Assembly: GCA_022457155.1 (NCBI GenBank)
Contig: JAJGOT010001129.1
Coordinates: forward strand, 1-64,000
DNA: 64,000 bases
Direction of reading: 5' to 3'
Origin: Cladopsammia gracilis
Lineage: Eukaryota > Cnidaria > Anthozoa > Scleractinia > Dendrophylliidae
Shown here: piece after piece, positions 47,566-58,538 of the stretch
How the letters are laid out: every line of letters begins with the position of its first letter
Position numbering within the stretch: position 1 is the first letter of the stretch
Translations under genes and position numbers: made by a program
Notes under the pieces: model-generated
Database searches by the model: none
Seen by the model: the letters and a program-made list of their open reading frames with translations, nothing else
What the model was told of the DNA's origin: nothing

Positions 47566-48117
47566 TCAACGAGTGTCCAATAAACGGAAAATCTCAGGCG
47601 CAACCTCCCAACCATCGTAATCAATAACCTTACTCAAATAGTCCGCCTTCTCATTCAAGGAGCGTGGGACCCACTCAATCTCCAGGCAAATGTGATGGTT
47701 AAAACAAAAGGAGAAAATGTCAGAAGCCATTTCATGAAGGTCAAACTTCATACTCCCAACCTGAACAATCCTTGCCGCTGCTTGACTGTCGGTGAACCAT
47801 TTCACCCTGGAATTGAAAAGAGACGTACTCAGTGAACGCAAAACAAAACGGATGGCCGCTAATTCCCGATAGGTTGAACTCTGAGCTCGTTCCGCAGAAG
47901 TGAGCATCCTATGAACATAAATGTCTTGCCCAAGGACATGACCGCCACAGGCAAAGTCACTGGCATCCGAGAAAACTGAAATAAACGAAGAATTACAAGA
48001 GGAGAAGCTCCTGGCGTTAACATGACGAAGATTATCCCTCCAAAATTGAAGCTCCACAATACAGTATCTGTCTACTGGAAAAAGAGTATCCCAATCTTGC
48101 GCTGCTGCAACGGACAT
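47566..48117 (-). CDS. RNase H domain of the PAT-like element
   Basis: 183 residues. The SVFSDASDFACGGHV start (catalytic Asp), YRELAAIRFVL (Glu) and VKWFTDSQAAARIVQVG (Asp) define a retrotransposon RNase H. WVPRSLNEKADYLS is the C-terminal Asp motif. It is separated from the RT remnant by an in-frame TAA at 48127-48129 and is closed by a TGA at 47566, both likely point mutations. Confidence 0.75.
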   Translation of the reverse strand: MSVAAAQDWDTLFPVDRYCIVELQFWRDNLRHVNARSFSSCNSSFISVFSDASDFACGGHVLGQDIYVHRMLTSAERAQSSTYRELAAIRFVLRSLSTSLFNSRVKWFTDSQAAARIVQVGSMKFDLHEMASDIFSFCFNHHICLEIEWVPRSLNEKADYLSKVIDYDGWEVAPEIFRLLDTR

Positions 48118-48126
48118 CTGACAATG

Positions 48127-48664
48127 TTAACGTTTAGTCATAATATTGCTGAGGTTCATTAAAACAGGGCCCATGGAAATAATTTGGCCCACAAGAGAGG
48201 CCAGAGCCCTCGCGGACAAATGAGGGTCTGACAGAGCTTTGCTGATACCGGACAAACCCTTTTGAAGCCGGGGTTCTGTGATGCTAATGGAGAGAGGATA
48301 AACAACCGTAAGGCAGGACCCGGGAACGCGAACCACCCGCTTGCTGGAAAGTAACTCCAAGATAGACTCACTAACAAACTCTGAGTTATCCAAAGAAGAA
48401 CGATTGTTCTTAAAAAAGGCGTAAACAGGAGTAACGTAAAAAGGTATCTTATAACCCTCCGTAATACAATCAATAATGAAAAGAGGAGCATGGATCTCCT
48501 TCCAAAAACCCACATGGGCCTTAAGTCTACCCTTAACGTTCAAGTTGGCAAGAGAATCTGGCTTCTCAGATTCTATCTCAAAAACCTCAAGAGAACTATC
48601 TACCTCAACAAAATCGTCATAAGGTCCAGGCGCAACATCGGCATGGGTACTGAATTCGACATCG
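48127..48664 (-). pseudogene. reverse transcriptase remnant, palm deleted
   Basis: The N-terminal finger segment (LKAHVGFWKEIHAPLFIIDC, then VTPVYAFFKNNRSSL) is joined in frame to the thumb/connection part (SARALASLVGQIISMGPVL). The palm with the catalytic Asp pair is absent. The join falls near PLSISITEPRLQ (about 48265-48295). The frame stays open across the deletion. Confidence 0.7.
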
Positions 48665-48837
48665 TCAATTCGATTTGCTGCTTGACTGATTTCCTTGGGA
48701 ACTGACAAAGGTACTTTTGACTGAAGGCCTGAAGCTTGCAGGCTTGTATCCACCCCCGAAACGTCCACATTCGGCACTCCAATGCCCCTGTCTTCCGCAG
48801 CGAAAGCAGGTGTCAGTTGAAGAAGGGAGTCGACGGC
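48665..48837 (-). CDS. zinc-knuckle exon of the PAT-like Gag
   Basis: Starts after a strong acceptor (TTTTTTCAG at 48838-48846) and contains DTCFRCGRQGHWSAEC, a CCHC knuckle, then a Ser/Gln-rich tail to a stop at 48665. Pol occupies a different frame over the same stretch, so Gag-Pol would need a frame change. Confidence 0.6.
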
Positions 48838-48954
48838 CTGAAAAAAGAAACAGAATAAAAAAGGGAGAAGAAGGAAAAGTAGAAAAAGGACTAAAAAACA
48901 TAAAACAGATAAAAATATACAAACTCTATTAAATATACACACAAATAAAGCTTA

Positions 48955-49130
48955 AAAAAAGCCAAACTACCGTCGAGTAGTGATGCACGTGATGACAACC
49001 TTGACGCTAAAACCTCCTTATATCCCTTAGTGGGGTCTCAAGAGACCCCACGCGCTAACGGCGCTAACACAATGTGTTAGCTGGCATGCATAGCATGCTC
49101 ACGCTGAACTTCCGAAGGAAAATACATTTT
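48955..49130 (-). repeat. split direct repeat A2 (PAT-like)
   Basis: 176 bp, matching 49870-50045. It contains a short hairpin GGGGTCTCAAGAGACCCC. Confidence 0.87.
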
Positions 49131-49242
49131 CATTCTACCTCGCCAAGCTCGTACGAAGGAAAATTATTTTCCTTCTACAGAACGCTGAAGCATAAACACA
49201 CGCTACAACAATGTAAAGGCAGGCAGTGTGCGAACACTTGCC
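49131..49242 (-). repeat. split direct repeat B1 (PAT-like)
   Basis: 112 bp, matching 45565-45676. Together with A2 it lies inside the presumed intron 48838-49278. Confidence 0.87.
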
Positions 49243-49278
49243 TACAACGTGACATTCAAAGAAGGGGGAACGAAATAC

Positions 49279-49852
49279 CTCGAAAAAGCTGCCTATCGTC
49301 ATTAGAAGTACTAGCACGCATCCGAGAAGCGCCAAAGGACGAGCTTCTATCTCTGTCGGCCCTCTTCGGAACATTTTCCTTCTTCTTTTTGAGCGCTCGC
49401 TGCTGTGCTTTTCTGATCCTCTTTTTGTCTTCGGAATCGCTCACTAGCTCCTCGGCCTGATACTCTTTAACTGCAAGCCAACCCGCCTCGCTTTTGTCGG
49501 CAAGTTTGATGATTTTCTGTCGACGCTTGAGACTCTTGTCTAAGTCTGCTAACTTCTCCTGCGCTCGGTCGACGTCTTGGGCTGCCAGGAAGTTTTTAGC
49601 TTCGTCCAGAGTACCTGCAAGTTCTGAATTAAACAGAAATTGGTCCTTGTTTCCAGCAAACTTGAGTTTCTCCGCTTCAGCGACTCTGGTTAGCTTTTGC
49701 GTCTCCGACGAAGAAAGGGAAACGAGCCCGGACGAAATAGATTCCACCTTCTCGTCAAGATAACTCTTGAATCGCTTGAATACTGCGTCCACCGGAGCAC
49801 TATATTTATCGGCGCTTTTAGAAGACGATTCCCGTTCCGGCGAAGACGGCAT
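49279..49852 (-). CDS. Gag-like exon of the PAT-like element
   Basis: About 190 residues from MPSSPERESS. It is a helical, charged protein (FKRFKSYLDEKVESISSGLV, LDEAKNFLAAQDVDRAQEKL) ending in a Lys/Arg-rich segment (RKAQQRALKKKKENVPKRA). The 3' end is set at a GAG|GTATTT donor at 49279/49278, which would splice to the zinc-knuckle exon at 48837. Without splicing the frame stops at 49256. It is typical of Gag in this retrotransposon group. Confidence 0.6.
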
Positions 49853-49869
49853 AACGAAACCAGCGAACT

Positions 49870-50045
49870 AAAAAAGCCAAACTACCGTCGAGTAGTGATG
49901 CACGTGATGACAACCTTGACGCTAAAACCTCCTTATATCCCTTAGTGGGGTCTCAAGAGACCCCACGCGCTAACGGCGCTAACACAATGTGTTAGCTGGC
50001 ATGCATAGCATGCTCACGCTGAACTTCCGAAGGAAAATACATTTT
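49870..50045 (-). repeat. split direct repeat A1 (PAT-like)
   Basis: 176-bp 5' terminal repeat on the minus strand; matches 48955-49130. Confidence 0.87.
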
Positions 50046-50989
50046 TTGCCCATTCTTTGCCGTTATTTAGTTCAAGACGATTATAAGCCCTAAGATTCTA
50101 ATCATCGTTGTTTTTGATTTTTGATTAGACCAGTGCCTCTACCATCTGCAAGGTAATATGTTCGGCTCATCCTCAGTGTAAAAACCTGTCTATGTTTTCT
50201 ACCTATGAAGAATGTCCGCTTTTTCAAGACCTGTTCCTGAAAAGTCCCTCAAAAGGGGGACATACTCTTTCCGAATTGACCAGTTTAGCCGACCAGTTTT
50301 GAAAAAATAATGGCATAATTTTTACGAACTGAGTGATCTGGCCAGTTCTGACAAATGGTAGAGAATGGCAAGCGCTAACACTGTCAAATTGAATAGCAGC
50401 GGTTTTCAATCGACTTTATTCTCCTTCGAACGAAGACAAATCTCCATATTATGACCGCAAATCAACCGCAGAACTGCTGTCACACACTTTATGGGTTCAC
50501 TTCGTAGTAACGCTTTGGGCCATTTTCAAGCTATCTTCTGAGAATAAAACAAAAATAGCGTTCTCTCGCGGTGTCGTGCGAAAGCCGGCCCGAACATAAG
50601 ACAACTTTGTTGTCTTGCACTCTATTATTTCAGTACCTCTTTCGTTGTTTTAAGTCAATCGTGAGTTTGGCAGGTTTTTTCACCGGTGATGAGCCACTTT
50701 CGGCACGTCATCTTCTTGTTGCTTGATATATTTCCTATCGAAAACTGTTATTGGTTGGATGAGAAAGCTTTAATCCTTCATGTAAAAAGCGAACGATAAC
50801 TTTAGCGCCCAGAGCCGGTTCGTACTTTAATAATCGCGGCCTCGCCGCTCGCACAATTGTTCGTCCTCTAAGATATAACAAGTCTGCAACTATAAAACTA
50901 AGGATCCTTCCGTCTAGCTTTTCCAAACCTTAATTTACCGTTTAACACCATTTCTTTCACAAACTAACTTTATGCTACAATGATGATCC
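50046..50989 (+). other. intron/intergenic sequence, no gene seen
   Basis: No splice-bounded frames or repeat structure that I can support. Confidence 0.5.
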
Positions 50990-51390
50990 TTAATAAGATG
51001 CATTTTTCCGATCGACAATTCTCTTTTTCGGGTCGACAATTATTTTGTCGATTCGTACGACTAATACGAGTCGACAACCTTGCAGCAGGGTCCAACTCGC
51101 AAACATGTTAAATAATTTCTGTGTCCCTAATGAGATGCATTTTTCCGATCAACAATTCTCTTTTTCGGGTCGACAATTATTTTGTCGATTCGTACGACTC
51201 GTACGAGTCGACAACCTTGCAGCAGGGCACAACTCGCAAACATGTTGTCATGAATAATTTCTAAATGTCTCTAATGAGATGCATTTTTCGGATCGACAAT
51301 TCTCTTTTTCGGGTCGTAACAAGTTGTCGACCCGTACAGATCGAAAACTGTCTTTTTCAGGTCGTAAACAGTTTATTTGTGATAACTTTA
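50990..51390 (+). repeat. three tandem units of a 139-bp CGTACGA-rich repeat
   Basis: Units start TAATGAGATGCATTTTTCCG and contain the palindrome CGTACGACTCGTACG. The third unit diverges after its first 70 bp. The same family lies inverted at 42235-42475. Confidence 0.7.
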
Positions 51391-52001
51391 ACAAAGGGAA
51401 TGGAACTGGATCGAAATTTGGCACATGGAAAAGTCTTATAGTCCTTAACATTTTAAGTATAATAAGTCCCATTAGTCACGGGACATGTCACGTGGCCATT
51501 TTTCTCGAAATATCAAATATTTGACGAATTGGTGACGGGTTTAAGAGAAAATATAAAATAAAAACGCTTTTCTGATGCAGATTAAATATTTCCAGCCCTT
51601 CACGTTTAGAGTGATCGTCCATTGTTCTCTTCAGTAAAACAATTTTGTGAGGACAAGATTTTTAAGTCCAAAAATTCAACCTTTGATTATCTATAACTGT
51701 AATTTTAAAACTCGAGGACAATGATTCCAAATGTAGAAGGATAAATGTGTTAAACCTTCATCGGAAAAGCTAATTTATTTAACTACACAATGAAAATTCG
51801 CTGGCATATGGCCGATTTGCTTAATTTTAAAATTTCTATCACGTGACATGTCACGTGACCAAACTTATGCGTTGAGACAGAAGAAGACGTCAAGATTTAT
51901 ATTCAGGGAGAATGTTAACCTGTTCTATGCAATCTAGCCGAAGTTTAGAATATTCAGATCAATTTTTCAGAGCTCAGTATTTACTGGTTATTTCTTGATA
52001 G

Positions 52002-52073
52002 ATACTTACACAGTAACCAGTTACAGGACTTGCCTCCAGGAATATTTAGTAACAACACTCTGTTGCAAAAACT
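52002..52073 (+). CDS. LRR exon, 72 bp
   Basis: Reads YLHSNQLQDLPPGIF followed by SNNTLLQK; acceptor TTGATAG, donor GTAAGT; phase 2. Confidence 0.84.
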
Positions 52074-52113
52074 GTAAGTTAACTCATCTTTAAATCCGTA
52101 TTTATTCGATTAA

Positions 52114-52784
52114 GGTGGCTCTCAACAGTTTCGAGCACTTTTTAAGACTTAGAATTTGATGGGTCATTATAACCACTCTTTATCAGTTGATGCTACAATC
52201 ATGATATCAAACGAATGCCCAATGATTGGTGAACACGTTGTTATCATTTTTGTGACACAATATGTTACTATAGGAACAGTATAACGTACTAAAAACACCC
52301 TTAATTTTAGCCTTAGGTGTTAATTACTAAAAAATGACTCGGTGAACCCCCTTTATTATTATCTTTTTTTGATCAGTAGGATTAGATGCAACTTTTTGCA
52401 AAGTTTGAAAAACTTTTGTAGGTGGGGTTTAGAGCCACCATAAATTTTCGAAAATTTAAGGTGGCTCTGAACCCCACCTACAGATTTTTTTTAAACTTTA
52501 CCAAAAGTTGCATTTTATCCTACTGATCAAAATAATACAATAAAAAATGGGGTCACCGAGTCACTTTTTAGTTATTAACACTTAAAGCTAAAATTAAGGG
52601 TGTTTTCACCACGTTATACTATTGCTATAGTAACATATTGTGTCACAAAAATGATAACAACGTGTTCACCAATCATTGGGCATTCGTTTGATATCATGAT
52701 TGTAGCACCAACTGATAAAAAGTGGTTTTAATGACCCATCAAAATCTAAGTCTTGGAACGTGCTGGAAACTGTTGGGAACCAGC
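52114..52784. mobile_element. 671-bp foldback element at a TTAA target
   Basis: Two arms of about 300 bp are inverted copies (ends GGTGGCTCTCAACAGTTTC and the near complement GTTGGGAACCAGC) around AAATTTTCGAAAATTT. It is flanked by TTAA (52110-52113, 52785-52788). The duplicated locus at 53255-53258 has a single TTAA and no insertion, which defines the exact boundaries. Confidence 0.88.
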
Positions 52785-52980
52785 TTAAGCACCTTGGGCG
52801 CTTATTAAATTTGTGGACCTTGAGAGTGGGCGCTTATTCCGTTGTTCGAGGTGGGCGCTTATTCGAGGCTGGGCGCATATTCACCATTTTCAGCAAGTAG
52901 TAAGTTTATTTTGCAACAAAACAATAAATAATAGCAAAACGTGAACATGTACCAAAGCAGAATTTTAACTGTCCATTGAA

Positions 52981-53450
52981 AGTGACATGTCACGTGACCA
53001 AACTTATGCGTTGAGACAGAAGAAGACGTCAAGATTTATATTCAGGGAGAATATTAACCTGTTCTATGCACTCTAGCCGAAGTTTAGAATATTCAGATCA
53101 GTTTTTCAGAGCTCAGTATTTACCGGTACTGATTATTTCTTGGTAGGTACTTGCACAGTAACCAGATACAGGACTTGCCTCCAGGAATATTTAGTAACAA
53201 CACCCTGTTGCAAAAACTGTAAGTTAACTCATCTTTAAATCCGTATTTATTCGATTAAGCGCCCTGGGCGCTTATTAAATTTGTGGACCTTGAGCGTGGG
53301 CGCTTATTCCGTTGTTCGAGGTGGGCGCTTATTCGAGGCTGGGCGCATATTCGCCATTTTCAGCAAGTAGTAAGTTTATTTTGCAACAAAACAATAAATA
53401 ATAGCAAAACGTGAAGATGTACCAAAGCAGAATTTTAACTGTCCATTGAA
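52981..53450 (+). repeat. local duplication with an LRR exon, copy 2 (empty site)
   Basis: Same sequence as copy 1 without the foldback element. Confidence 0.85.
53147..53218 (+). CDS. LRR exon, 72 bp
   Basis: Reads YLHSNQIQDLPPGIF; duplicate of 52002-52073 with a better acceptor (TTGGTAG). Confidence 0.85.
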
Positions 53451-53539
53451 AGTTTATTTAAAATACTAAGAAAACTCGGTCTTCATTTGTTTTTGTTTTT
53501 TGTTGTTGTTGTTTTTTTCGGGGGGGGGGGAATGCTTAT

Positions 53540-53835
53540 TAGAGGCTGGGCGCTTATTAACATTTCCTACCTACAGGGTGGGCGCTTATTAACATCTCCT
53601 ACCTACAGGGTGGGCACTTATTAACATCTCCTACCTACAGGGTGGGCACTTATTAACATCTCCTACCTACAGGGTGGGCACTTATTAACATCTACCTACC
53701 TACAAGGTGGGCACTTATTAACATCTCCTACCTACAGGGTGGGCACTTATTAACATCTCCTACCTACAGGGTGGGCGCTTATTAACATCTCCTACCTAGA
53801 GGGTAAACACTTATTAACATCTCCTATGTATATTT
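53540..53835. repeat. 32-bp minisatellite (about 9 units)
   Basis: Units of GGGTGGGCACTTATTAACAT plus CTCCTACCTACA. It grows out of the GGGCGCTTATT motif of the duplicated segment. Confidence 0.88.
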
Positions 53836-54062
53836 ATAATTTAACACATTGTTACACTAGCTGCCCAAATAAGGTCATAAAGCTCTCGATGTACGTTAGG
53901 TCTACATGACGTACATCCAGCAATGGAGGAAAATTTCGCATTTTGGAGGAAAGTGAAAATGACCGCTTGCGCAATATCGCCTGATTCACAGTATTCGGCG
54001 ATATAGCGCTTTGCTTTCGTACTATAACTATTAAATGTATGACTGTATGTATTTCTTGATAG

Positions 54063-54134
54063 GTCCTTGTCCAGTAACCAGTTGCAGGACTTGCCTCCAG
54101 GAATATTTAGCTACAACACTCTGTTGCAAAAACT
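54063..54134 (+). CDS. LRR exon, 72 bp
   Basis: Reads SLSSNQLQDLPPGIF followed by SYNTLLQK; phase 2. Confidence 0.85.
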
Positions 54135-54217
54135 GTAAGTAAACTCATCTTTAGCTAAGACAGTAAGACAAATCCTGTCTCACTTAATTTCGCTCACGTA
54201 TTGATTATTTCTTATAG

Positions 54218-54289
54218 GGACTTGTCCAGTAACGAGATACAGAACTTGCTCGCAGGAGTATTTAGTTACAACACTGAGCTGCAAGAGCT
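54218..54289 (+). CDS. LRR exon, 72 bp
   Basis: Reads DLSSNEIQNLLAGVF; acceptor TTATAG, donor GTAAGT. The PP pair is replaced by LA. Confidence 0.84.
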
Positions 54290-54377
54290 GTAAGTAGGAT
54301 ACTTACTTTTTTCAGCTACAACTTTTATCCTGTTTAGATCACTTCCCTGAACGTATTTCCTGATCAATCCTTGGTAG

Positions 54378-54449
54378 GGACCTGTCCAGTAATCAGTTAA
54401 AGGAATTGCCTCAAAGAATGTTTAGTAATAATATCAAGCTGTCATTTCT
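54378..54449 (+). CDS. LRR exon, 72 bp
   Basis: Reads DLSSNQLKELPQRMF followed by SNNIKLSF; phase 2. Confidence 0.84.
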
Positions 54450-54674
54450 GTAAGTAACTCCGTTTTCTGTTGCTCCGCTCACTAGTACTTGTCACGTAAA
54501 ACTGTCGAAGACATGAAATGTTACAAAGTTTTAAAGTGTTGCCCGATTGAAACTCTTAGTTCTCATTGTTTGACCTTTTGCTGTATAATCTGTTTCTAAA
54601 CCTCGTCTTAAGCTACGACAGCAAGATAAATCCTGCCTCAATTTCCTTTATATATTCGGATTATTTCTTGGTAG

Positions 54675-54751
54675 GTACTTGTCCAGTAACAAGCCAAGTT
54701 ACAGAACTTGCCTCCAGGAGTATTTAGTAACAACACTCAGCTGTAATAGCT
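54675..54751 (+). pseudogene. degenerate LRR exon, 77 bp
   Basis: Five extra bases after AGTAAC shift the frame, and the donor is GTAACT instead of GTAAGT. Inclusion would disrupt the protein, so it is probably skipped. Confidence 0.7.
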
Positions 54752-54837
54752 GTAACTAGGTTACCAATCTTCAGCTACACTTTTTATCGTGTTATGACTC
54801 ACTTCCCCAAACGCATTTCCTGATTAATCAATGCTAG

Positions 54838-54909
54838 GGACCTGTCCAGTAACCAGTTAAAAGAGTTGCCTCAAACAGTTTTTAGTAACAACACCAAGCT
54901 GTTATTTCT
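54838..54909 (+). CDS. LRR exon, 72 bp
   Basis: Reads DLSSNQLKELPQTVF; acceptor GCTAG, donor GTAAGT. It is closely related to 58921-58992, and the flanks are duplicated too. Confidence 0.84.
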
Positions 54910-55239
54910 GTAAGTAGAACGTTTTTAGTGTCTCAACTCCGCTCCCTAGCTTGTACCTGTCATGTCAAACTGTCGAAGCATTAAAATGGTAACAAGTTTT
55001 AAATGACACGCGAGCAGAGTGTCCGCGCTCAATTGAAACTCCCATTTCTCATTGGTTCAATTTGACCAGTTTTGCTATATAATCTTAAGTAAAGCTCGTC
55101 TTAACCCTTTTTAATGCTACAGACTAAAGCCTTCGAGTCTACATTTTCCATGTGCTCACCAACGTCATACGCGCCTGCACGACACCTATGGTGCTTACCA
55201 TTTGTTTGAACTGGACGGTCGGGCCGGTTAATTCGTAAA

Positions 55240-56095
55240 TACCTTATTCGTACTAATTTTCGCGAGGCTTTAATTTCGCGATTTTCGCGATTTGTAAAAA
55301 ATCGCGAAATAAAAGACTCGCTAAAATTAGGATACGCGAAAATTAAACACGCGAAATTTAATACACTTCTATAATTGCTTTAATCAATGATTAACTGCGT
55401 TTATAGCTACATGGTTATTGTCATCGGTCTATTTATCTTCTATTTCGGCACTTTCTTCATCCGAATCACTCATTTCTTCTTCTTGTACATGTAGCTCTTT
55501 TAAAACATCTTTCGTGCAGCTATCAAAATGTCCATTTAGGTCAGGCTCTTTATAATTAGCCAACACAAGCTCTTAGCTCCGTCTGAGGACCCATTTAAAG
55601 ATATAGACAGTGCACCACAGTAATAATATAGACATTGCACAAGGCTGTATCGGAAGACATACTTAAGTTGTATTTCATTATTATTCATCTATAGTTTTGT
55701 TCTGTTTCAAGTGTGTTAAGCATTTATAATCATTCGGCAGAACTGTATGGCAAAGATATTTAAAATCATATTTTTTACAATTGACTTTTACAATTGACTT
55801 TTATTAAGTACAATATTGCATTAGCATTTGATTGATTTGCAGTATTTGCTTGATTTGTCTGATTATAAACGCTATTTCTATTACCTAATTGCAAATCATT
55901 ATTGCAAATCAATCGTCATTTAAGTAATCATTCAATAAAAAACGGTTTTCTAAGTCTGTCTTTTGTCAATTTTCGCGAAATTAAATGCCCTAAATTTATC
56001 ATTTTTTGCAAAATCGCGAAAATTAATGCTCGCGAAATATTCGTGTTCCAAATTCGCGAAATTAAGTGCCCGCGAAAATTAGTACGAATAAGGTA
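55240..56095. mobile_element. 856-bp TIR element, CGCGAAA-rich
   Basis: Termini TACCTTATTCGTACTAATTT and CGCGAAAATTAGTACGAATAAGGTA are inverted repeats of 25 bp. TTTCGCGA motifs fill both sub-terminal regions, a pattern seen where a transposase binds repeated sub-terminal sites. No transposase. Confidence 0.75.
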
Positions 56096-56743
56096 GTAGA
56101 ACTGACCGCCCGGATCGGTCAATATGTAGATAGAATGCATCATTATGATGGACTTGTAGGAAAAGGTCTTCAAAAAGGGACATTCTGATTACAAACTTAT
56201 ACCGATCTGGGCCGCCAATTCTGTCAAATGGTAAAATGGTAAGTGCCCAAGTTTTGTAACATCTTTCCCTTGAAATAAAATCGTCAGAAAATAAATCAAC
56301 AAGAACTGTGAGCCAAAAAAAAAAAACAACAAACAAACAACTTTTGCCTGTAGTATTATAATATGTCCAAAGAGTTTATAAGAGAGTTTATAACTATTGG
56401 TTGTTATACGAATGCCATGACTTTCACCAGCAGTTGTGGCTGGCTAGTTAATGTGGTGTCTTTGTATTTTGGGGGACAGGGCTCTGGTTTGGACAGACTT
56501 TGGAGTGCAAGGCTCGAATGTAGAGCAGTTTTCTGTCCAAAACAGGCAGTCATTTGCTCTCAGGAGACATTTCTTTGGACGCAGTTTCAGTTTGAAGGCG
56601 CGAGGCGATGTCCCTTCAGTACAAGGCCATTTTCGACACTTAAGTCTTGTCTAAAATTCCAGAACTCTTACAGGTCTGGGGGACACTCGTTGGTATATTC
56701 TGGCCATCCGTGGTGCACAATGTCTTTTAGGTGGCGTCGTACA

Positions 56744-57448
56744 TCATCCTGGAATGTGCAATCTCGTATTTCGTCTTAGTTTGTTTATTGCTGGTGTGGT
56801 GCTTGTTATTGCATTCACTTCAACCAATGGCAACTCGTTATTGCTTTTAGGAGGTTCCACGTGGCTGACTTTAGAAAGGGCATCAGCTATCGCGTTGGTC
56901 GTGCCCTGAATGTATCTCATCTTCACGTCATATTTTGTCATTTTCAGTGGAAGCCTTTGTAAGCATGGTGAGACACTTGGTATGCTCTTCTTCCATACGC
57001 TTTCAAGCGGTTTGTTGTCTGTTTAGATCATCACGCTCTTGCCAAAGACATAATGGTTGAAGTTTTCTTGTGATCAGCAGGCGGAAATTAGCTCTCTCTC
57101 CATGTTTCTGTATCGCGATTCGGTTTTGTTCAGTGACAAGCTTGCAAAGCACACTAGTCTACCATACTATATTAACATGCATTCAATACCTTTTAAGTTG
57201 GCATCTGACTGAATAAGGTTTTCCTTTACTACGTTTTAGTAGGCCAGGACTGGTCCTTAAGTCACTGTGATGATCTGCTTGAACGATTGAAACGCGTTTT
57301 GATGCTCTAGCTGCCACACATACGGTACATCTTTCAGTTCATCAAATGTCTTAAAGGCTCTGAGTTCTGGGCAAAGATAGGCGAGAAACGGTTGATCATG
57401 CCCAAGAAGGATTGCAGCTTTGCCAGGTTCTGTGGGCCGGGTAGGCAT
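56744..57448 (-). pseudogene. Ty3/gypsy Pol fragment (RT/RNase H), decayed
   Basis: Minus-strand pieces. LAYLCPELRAFKTFDELK with WQLEHQNAFQSFKQIIT (57257-57448) comes from the RT-RNase H connection. YDVKMRYIQGTTNAIADALS (56744-56941) is the RNase H end. Stops and frame changes lie between them. Confidence 0.65.
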
Positions 57449-57671
57449 ATCTTTGATCTCTTTTACTTTGTGTTCATTGGGTCTGATTCCATCGGGGGTC
57501 CACTTAAGCTCAAAGAAGGAAGTCTTGCTTACCTTGAATTGGAATTGATCTGTATTAAATCTTTCTTTGTTGCCCCTTGCTGTTTTAAGGACGTTTAATA
57601 TGCGTTTGTCGTGTTCAACGTCGCTAGTGCCGTAGAAAAACGTGTCGTCAGCAATTCTACTTATTCCCTTA

Positions 57672-57881
57672 CTAGTAGATTATTTGATCGAAATCTGCGA
57701 GCCTCGCTGGGGGTCTCCTTTGTCTCTGTGACCTCCGCAGGCCGCCGTCATTTCCGCTTGGAAGGCTTGGATCTTTGTCCTGTGTCGTGACTTTGGCTTG
57801 CTGTGCAGAGAAGTCCTCTGGTTCTTCCTGTTCCCTGCGTTCTCCTTTGGCCTTCAGGTTTCTCGGGATGACTTTGAACAT
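57672..57881 (-). pseudogene. C-terminal end of a Ty3/gypsy Pol
   Basis: Ends RRSQRQRRPPARLADFD, the basic Pro-rich tail that closes many Ty3/gypsy integrases. Its upstream part is cut off at 57881 where LTR-like sequence starts. Confidence 0.5.
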
Positions 57882-58094
57882 GGACGAGTCAATAAATCAA
57901 AGTTGCGTTTGACTTACGGTTGTCTTTACTTGAACGGTACGACACCATATCTGGCGACGAGGACCCACGAAGCGTGTCCAGAAAGAAAATTCAAGTCCCA
58001 AAGCGCGGACAAAGCAATTTAAGTCCCAAAGTGCGGACAAAGCAACTCAAGTCCCAAAGCGCGGACAAGATAAACTTGACAAATATTCGACAGC
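57882..58094 (+). repeat. LTR/leader fragment with 28-bp repeats
   Basis: Contains AGTCAATAAATCAAAGTTGC, repeated in reverse complement at 58511-58539. A TGGCGACGAGGACCC stretch resembles a retroelement leader and primer site. Three AAGTCCCAAAGCGCGGACAA units follow. Confidence 0.5.
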
Positions 58095-58538
58095 ATGGCA
58101 GTCTCGCTCCCGACTTTCCCGGCTTTCCAAGTGCATCTAGACGACAATGTAGTCCCCAGGTGGAAAAAATGGCAGGCCAGATTCGAGAATTTAATTGTAG
58201 GAATGGGAATCAAAGACGAAACACGAAAACGTGCTCTTCTGCTACATTATAGCGGTCCCGAAGTCGACGAGATTTTCGATACGCTTGAAGACACCGGCGA
58301 AGACAGAGATTACAAAACGGCCGTCGAAAAACTTACCGCCCATTTCAATCCCCAAGTCAACACAACTTACGAGGTCTATAATTTCAGGAATGCTCAGCAA
58401 AATGAAGCCGAGAGTTTGGACAGTTACCATACAAGACTCAGAACTCTTGCGAAGACCTGCGAATTTACAAACGCCGATAAAGAAATCAAGGAGCAAATTA
58501 TTCTAAGCTGTAAGTCAAACGCAACTTTGATTTATTGA
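58095..58538 (+). pseudogene. Ty3/gypsy Gag, truncated
   Basis: 147 residues from MAVSLPTFPAFQVHL. The retrotransposon Gag fold is visible in PRWKKWQARFENLIVGMG, RALLLHYSGPEVDEIFDTL, and YNFRNAQQNEAESLDSYHTR. It lies on the opposite strand to the Pol fragments. It is cut off at about 58510 by an inverted LTR-like piece that even supplies a false donor-like GTAAGT. Confidence 0.65.

Larger units (their letters stand above)
45565..50045 (-). mobile_element. PAT-like tyrosine-recombinase retrotransposon, defective
   Basis: On the minus strand the order is A1 (50045-49870), Gag exon, B1 (49242-49131), A2 (49130-48955), zinc knuckle/RT remnant/RNase H/recombinase, B2 (45676-45565). The A copies are 176 bp and the B copies 112 bp, nearly identical. 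Split direct repeats plus RNase H and tyrosine recombinase define the DIRS/PAT/Ngaro group. The B1A2 position between Gag and Pol suggests the PAT arrangement. An extra partial B copy lies at 45745-45785. The RT core is deleted and Pol has two in-frame stops. Confidence 0.75.
51843..52980 (+). repeat. local duplication with an LRR exon, copy 1
   Basis: Matches 52981-53450 in order: GACATGTCACGTGACCAAAC, LRR exon, then GGGCGCTTATT-rich tail. It is longer by the 671-bp insertion at 52114-52784. Confidence 0.85.

Noticed and set aside
56363..56779. 138-residue plus-strand protein
   Set aside because: It is the antisense shadow of Ty3/gypsy Pol fragments on the minus strand.
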